A DNA stretch of 21,232 nt from contig LGRX02015996.1 in the NCBI GenBank assembly GCA_001247695.2, positions 1 to 21,232 of the forward strand. The letters are read 5' to 3'. Below the pieces are notes generated by a model that was not told where the DNA came from, ran no database searches, and saw only the letters and a list, made by a program, of their open reading frames with translations. Origin of the DNA: Cymbomonas tetramitiformis (taxonomy: Eukaryota; Chlorophyta; Pyramimonadophyceae; Pyramimonadales; Pyramimonadaceae). This document shows, in pieces, positions 17,656 through 21,232 of this stretch; within the stretch, counting starts at the first letter, position 1, and each line of letters starts with the position of its first letter. The translations under genes were made by a program, and so were the position numbers.

Positions 17656-20456
17656 TCAGTATTGCTCTTTACTAGTTGCTAGATTGTTTTGGACGTGCTT
17701 AGGCACCAAGATGGCACGCATTTGCTCCTTTTCTATGTCCACTAATAAGCACACCTTGCCAAGAATGTGCTCAAGGGGCATGCAAGTATACTCGGCGAGG
17801 GTCTGTGTTGTCAGTGTAGCAACGCTGTACCGGTTCACTTTCTCAACAAGCTGCCATGTGCGCAAGATAGCAACAGCTTCTTCTCCCCACTTGCCGGATC
17901 GTGTCACCCCAAGAAGATACAATACTTCACCGTACGTGGTCATGTCACGGCATACCACGTTGCAGTCCCTTCGGATATTATCGGCACAAGCATCCAGGAT
18001 GCGGATCTCCGGACCATACAATATCGCGCGCTCATAACGTCGGATTGAAGTGATTTCACCGGAAAAGAAGTCGGATACGGCCGACTCAGCAGCCTCGGAT
18101 AGAAAGAGTGCCCCTTCACTCCAAGTCACCGCCGATTCATCTATGTGCCGCACAAGACCAACCGTGAGCCTCTCCGCGAAAATGTTGTCTTCAGCAACTG
18201 GGTAGAGTTCATCCGGCGGCACGATCCCTTGTTCACGAAGGCAGGAGATTGCTCGGAGAAGTGATTCTCGAACACAATTTTGGCGAGCCTGCAATCGCTC
18301 AGGTTCGCACGTCACCTTGTTCTCCAAAGCAGCACCAAGAGTGTCGAGAGTAGTCTCGACGTAAAGCTCCTTCCGCTCCTTCAAAGGGCCACCATGCCGC
18401 TCGGAGTCGATCATGTGGCAAGCTGCTGAATGCAGGTTTGACCTCAACTCCGATATCACACCGTTACCCTCGAAGAGTCTTGCAACTTGCAGGAGAGAAC
18501 TTTGTGCCCGTTGTTGACTCTCGACATACGTCATGCCAGGATGGCAACCATACCAAACATGAAGCATAACAACATGAAGATGGTAAAAGATGTCGGCCAA
18601 AAATGTCTGCGGAATAAAGGCCTCCAGTTCAAGGAGAGGAAGGTAAACTGCGAACTGCCAGGCGGTGTCGTCATAAGTCCACTGGGACCGCGCGGATGTC
18701 AATCGTTTCGGAGGACGCGAAATGTCGGACACCACGACCATGTTCTCCACACGCTGTTCAATCTCGGACTCGTATCTCGAAGCAATGTAGACTGGGTCAT
18801 CGTTGACGTGGAGAACTCTCTTTTCCGGAAATAAAAGAGCCAGAAACTTGTCGCATACCCCGTGATTGTACAAGTGAGCGACAGGGTAGTTCACACCAGC
18901 AACAGCATCAAAGTACGGCACTTTTCGAAGAAGAACGTTGAGGTACTTCATGTGGCGATCGTCTTCCTGGCGCAACGCATCAGCACGTATAGAAGCATTG
19001 GTGAACTTCTCAGCGTTGACAGCGAAGACCGACGGCAAAGAAACACCAGTGTACCCGGTGGGCAAGTCTTCCACTCGAACGGGCACTCGCTGACGCTTCC
19101 CACCCACCACAACCGCTTTTTTCAGTTGCTTCCTTTTCTCACTTCTTGCCCTCACTTGCAAGGCCCTTTCCTCTGCTGTTGTCTGGACAGCGGGTTCAGA
19201 GTATCCAGCGAACCGCACAACACCATTCACGGTATTTGCAACGAAGCGGCAGTTGAAGCAAAAACAGAACGAGCTGTGACTGCACAAAGACAGAAACTTT
19301 GCACGTGCCGGCTCATCAGCATCTAAACCCATCCAAAAAGATTTCACTGGCCGACTGTCCATCTTAGTCTGGTGTCCTACACATGCTGCACTAAGGACGT
19401 CCTTGGCAAGCAACTGCAAGTGCCCGTTCATGTTCGCAGGTTGCTTGGGCCCAGCAATAATCTGCACAACTTTCGAAAACTGGATTTGACTGGACTGTAG
19501 GGAGCTGATGTCAGTTGGCTTGTACAATATAAGTGCATGAGACCAGGACTTTTTTTGAAGGTTTCCTCCCAGTCTATTCCAAGGTTGAAAGTCTTGGTTT
19601 CTTTGGAGTCAAAGATGTCGACACCAAAATCAGACTTAATACGCCGACCAAGATTCGCGTAGTGGGGATGTGTCCAGATGGATGCACCTTGATATGGGGA
19701 AGCAGAATTATCTGGTTGTCGTCGATCGAACTGCGTGTACGCCCTCACGTAGGCTGTTTGATCGGCCAGGATGTCTTGGCACTTGTTCAAGCCAAAGTAC
19801 AGGCCCCAGGCAGCAGGACGAATTTGACGGCCGTCATCCGTTGTGAAACGCCTTTCTTTGCATCTGAGACCAGTGGCAGGAATGACACACCGACATTCAC
19901 ACAACTCACAAGCATGGTCGTCTCCGATATGCTTGCTCCACTCCTTGCGTGGCATGGCAGGGAATAACTTTTCACAGCCAAAACCACAGGTGTGGTACTC
20001 TGTGTAATCCAGTTTGTTGAAATCCACACCGATGCTTTTCAGAAGCAAGTAAAAAGAACGAGGAAACTGGTTCCCCTCAGGAAGCTCATGTTTGTGCCGG
20101 AAGTCACACTGCTTTGTGATGTCTGCCTTAGAAACATTTCCTCGAAAGATCATGGCAATGAACGAAACAACGCTCTCAAGCAAAGTGACTCGGGCACCAC
20201 TATATAGAGGCTCCAAAACTCTGGGAGCCACAGGCGTGTACTCTACCTCGTCGTCAACAATCAAGTCGGAAAATGCCGAGAGGTCCGAAGCATTGGACTC
20301 AGCGGTGTCGTAGTCGCTGCTCGCTGAGCTGGTGTCTGAGAGAGAGCCGTCATCCGGTGAGAAAGCACTGTGTTCTGAAACTGCAGCAGGACTCGAAAGG
20401 TCTGATGAAAGCTGTGCTGTAATGTCTGAAAATTCGGAGAGCTCTGAGCCGGACAT
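17656..20456 (-). CDS. Tnp2-type transposase with a frame change at an A run
   Basis: Two overlapping minus-strand frames: ATG at 20456 to about 19545 (about 304 codons) and about 19545 to the stop at 17656 (about 630 codons). In-frame codons before 20456 are open but have no ATG. Part 1 starts with a Ser/Asp/Glu-rich stretch, then a Cys/His zinc-binding region (HTCGFGCEKLF, WSKHIGDDHACELCECRC). GIDWEETF near its end fits the first catalytic Asp block. Part 2 has IIAGPKQPAN, then DEPARAKFLSLCSH with CFNC, matching the GPK-P and D-PA-x-C-x2-C blocks of Tnp2/KDZ transposases; later WQFAVYLPLLELE and NLHSAACHM. The expected D-x-MH block reads YPVAHLYNHGV, without the Asp. The frame shift falls at AAAAAAA (about 19544-19550) and equals the loss of one A. 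Could be an assembly error, mutation, or slippage. Confidence 0.8.
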
Positions 20457-20551
20457 AATTTTCGTGAAACTGCAGGCCGCCAACACAAATCAGTTTACAG
20501 GTCAAAGGCGAAAGTCTTCCCTTTCGGACCAACGTTCCGAACGGAAACATC

Positions 20552-20571
20552 GATCGATCCTAGGATCGATC
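20552..20571. repeat. Perfect 20-bp palindrome
   Basis: GATCGATCCTAGGATCGATC, about 95 bp upstream of the transposase ATG and about 25 bp before the ATCCTATAGG motifs. It may be a binding site in the transposase promoter or part of the poorly defined element end. Confidence 0.7.
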
Positions 20572-20749
20572 ATTGTAGCCAATAAAAGTTAGAATCCTAT
20601 AGGATCCTATAGGATCCTGCATCCTACAACGTGATACAACCGTGATCCGATTGGCTGAATTCAATCCATTCGAATTATGGGACAGAACCTTCATCGTCCA
20701 GGATCGGTCTTCGGACGTCCGATGGCTAGCATTAGAAAATCCAACCGCA

Positions 20750-20755
20750 TATAAG
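20750..20755 (+). promoter_or_regulatory. TATA box of the gene at 20818
   Basis: TATAAG in CGCATATAAGTAGG, 68 bp before the ATG. The start site would fall near 20780 and leave a 5' leader of about 40 nt. Confidence 0.45.
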
Positions 20756-20817
20756 TAGGTCAACATTCCATGGTATGCGACGAGTGCAGCCGTTTCCGTC
20801 TGTAGCCGTTACCAACC

Positions 20818-21232
20818 ATGAATTCCATTTTCATCCATCGCAAAGGTTGTCAGGATGATGAAGCTCCGACGAAAGTCAATGTCTGCACGTTGAAGTCAGG
20901 GTTAGAAGCCAAGGACGTGAGGCAGGATGTAGAGGAGACCATCAGGGCTCACTGCAATGTACAGCAGGATCTGCCACTACGAATTTCCATCAAAGTAGGT
21001 GACGGCGAATGGGTTCCTGCGTCTTTAGGGGTCGTACTGCAAGCCTTGAATGGTGAGGCGCAGGTGTCCGTAAAACATGTCCCGCCTGCCACACCGGAAC
21101 CATCCACCTCGGAACCTACCACGCCGGGCGTGCACATTAAGAAAGAGACGCACCAGCAAGCGAAGGATGTTAGTAGTTCTGTCCATACTAAACGTAGTGG
21201 TGTCAAGAGGGAAACGGACGAGGGCGGGGACT
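20818..21232 (+). CDS. Unrecognised gene, 5' part (runs off the window)
   Basis: ATG at 20818 in the context ACCAACCATGA; open for 138 codons to the window end. Starts MNSIFIHRKGCQDDEAPTK. Residues 1-80 look folded (LRISIKVGDGEWVPASLGVV, with a strand-like alternation). Residues 85 onward are rich in Pro, Thr, Ser, Lys and Glu (TPEPSTSEPTTPG) and look disordered. No signal peptide or membrane segment, no motif I can name. Codon use is balanced and unlike the AT-rich repeats to the left. It is either a host gene or the first gene of another element; its promoter layout (TATA 68 bp before ATG) resembles that of the split gene at 7998. Confidence 0.6.
   Translation, partial: MNSIFIHRKGCQDDEAPTKVNVCTLKSGLEAKDVRQDVEETIRAHCNVQQDLPLRISIKVGDGEWVPASLGVVLQALNGEAQVSVKHVPPATPEPSTSEPTTPGVHIKKETHQQAKDVSSSVHTKRSGVKRETDEGGD

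Larger units (their letters stand above)
16900..20640 (-). mobile_element. EnSpm/CACTA-like (Tnp2-type) transposon, near complete
   Basis: The left end is sharp: CACTCACGTAAGG starts at 16900 inside a hAT gene and is identical to the inverted ends at 605 and 2376. Then come the subterminal array (16900-17640) and the transposase gene on the minus strand (20456-17656). Upstream of the gene, 20595-20618 has ATCCTATAGGATCCTATAGG motifs of subterminal type, but no GTGAGTG end was found before the next gene at 20818. The right end is therefore missing, diverged, or near 20640 by guess. The array is about 98% like those of the left copies. Confidence 0.75.

Overview
The window reads as nuclear DNA from a eukaryote. 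It has GT-AG introns with polypyrimidine tracts, TATA-box promoters, LTR and DNA transposons, minisatellites, and no operons or Shine-Dalgarno sites. I cannot name the host. Short introns (about 50-120 nt) plus this mix of CACTA/Tnp2, hAT and gag-only elements would fit an alga, another protist or a basal fungus. More than half of the window is mobile or repetitive DNA, some of it nested and recently inserted.

Layout. (1) 1-2376: two near-identical terminal arrays of an EnSpm/CACTA-like (Tnp2-type) transposon flanking a 366-codon piece of its transposase. One element end has jumped into the transposase gene, and the far side of the gene is fused to its own array by an internal deletion. (2) 3034-7342, minus strand: a gene of about ten exons whose splice sites I could place so that all frames join (about 1205 aa). 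It looks like a large transposase-like protein with an N-terminal zinc finger. (3) 7343-7997: the intergenic region of a divergent gene pair, full of short inverted repeats. (4) 7998-11849, plus strand: a small acidic, probably nuclear, protein gene of about 353 aa, split by a 2421-bp gag-only LTR retrotransposon at 8197-10617. That element has 245-bp LTRs (3 differences), a 5-bp target duplication ATGGG and one gag-like ORF. Removing it restores the host frame. The last host intron is a very G-rich 286-nt segment. (5) 11850-16473: AT-rich repeat land, with an exact 35-bp hairpin motif in three copies, an exact 43-bp motif in two, a facing pair of LTR-like 230-bp repeats, a minisatellite, a CAGGTA cluster and a 243-bp tandem repeat. 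(6) 16474-16899: C-terminal hAT transposase fragment, cut by (7) 16900 to about 20640, a larger CACTA/Tnp2 copy with its transposase almost whole but out of frame at a run of seven A. (8) 20818 to the end: the start of an unrecognised plus-strand gene with its own TATA box.

How the parts relate. The right-hand CACTA copy could be the source of the enzyme that moves the deleted copies on the left, because their termini and subterminal motifs match. The LTR element has no visible protease, integrase or reverse transcriptase, so it must have relied on an autonomous relative. Assignments to families rest on motifs recognised by eye; no database search was possible.
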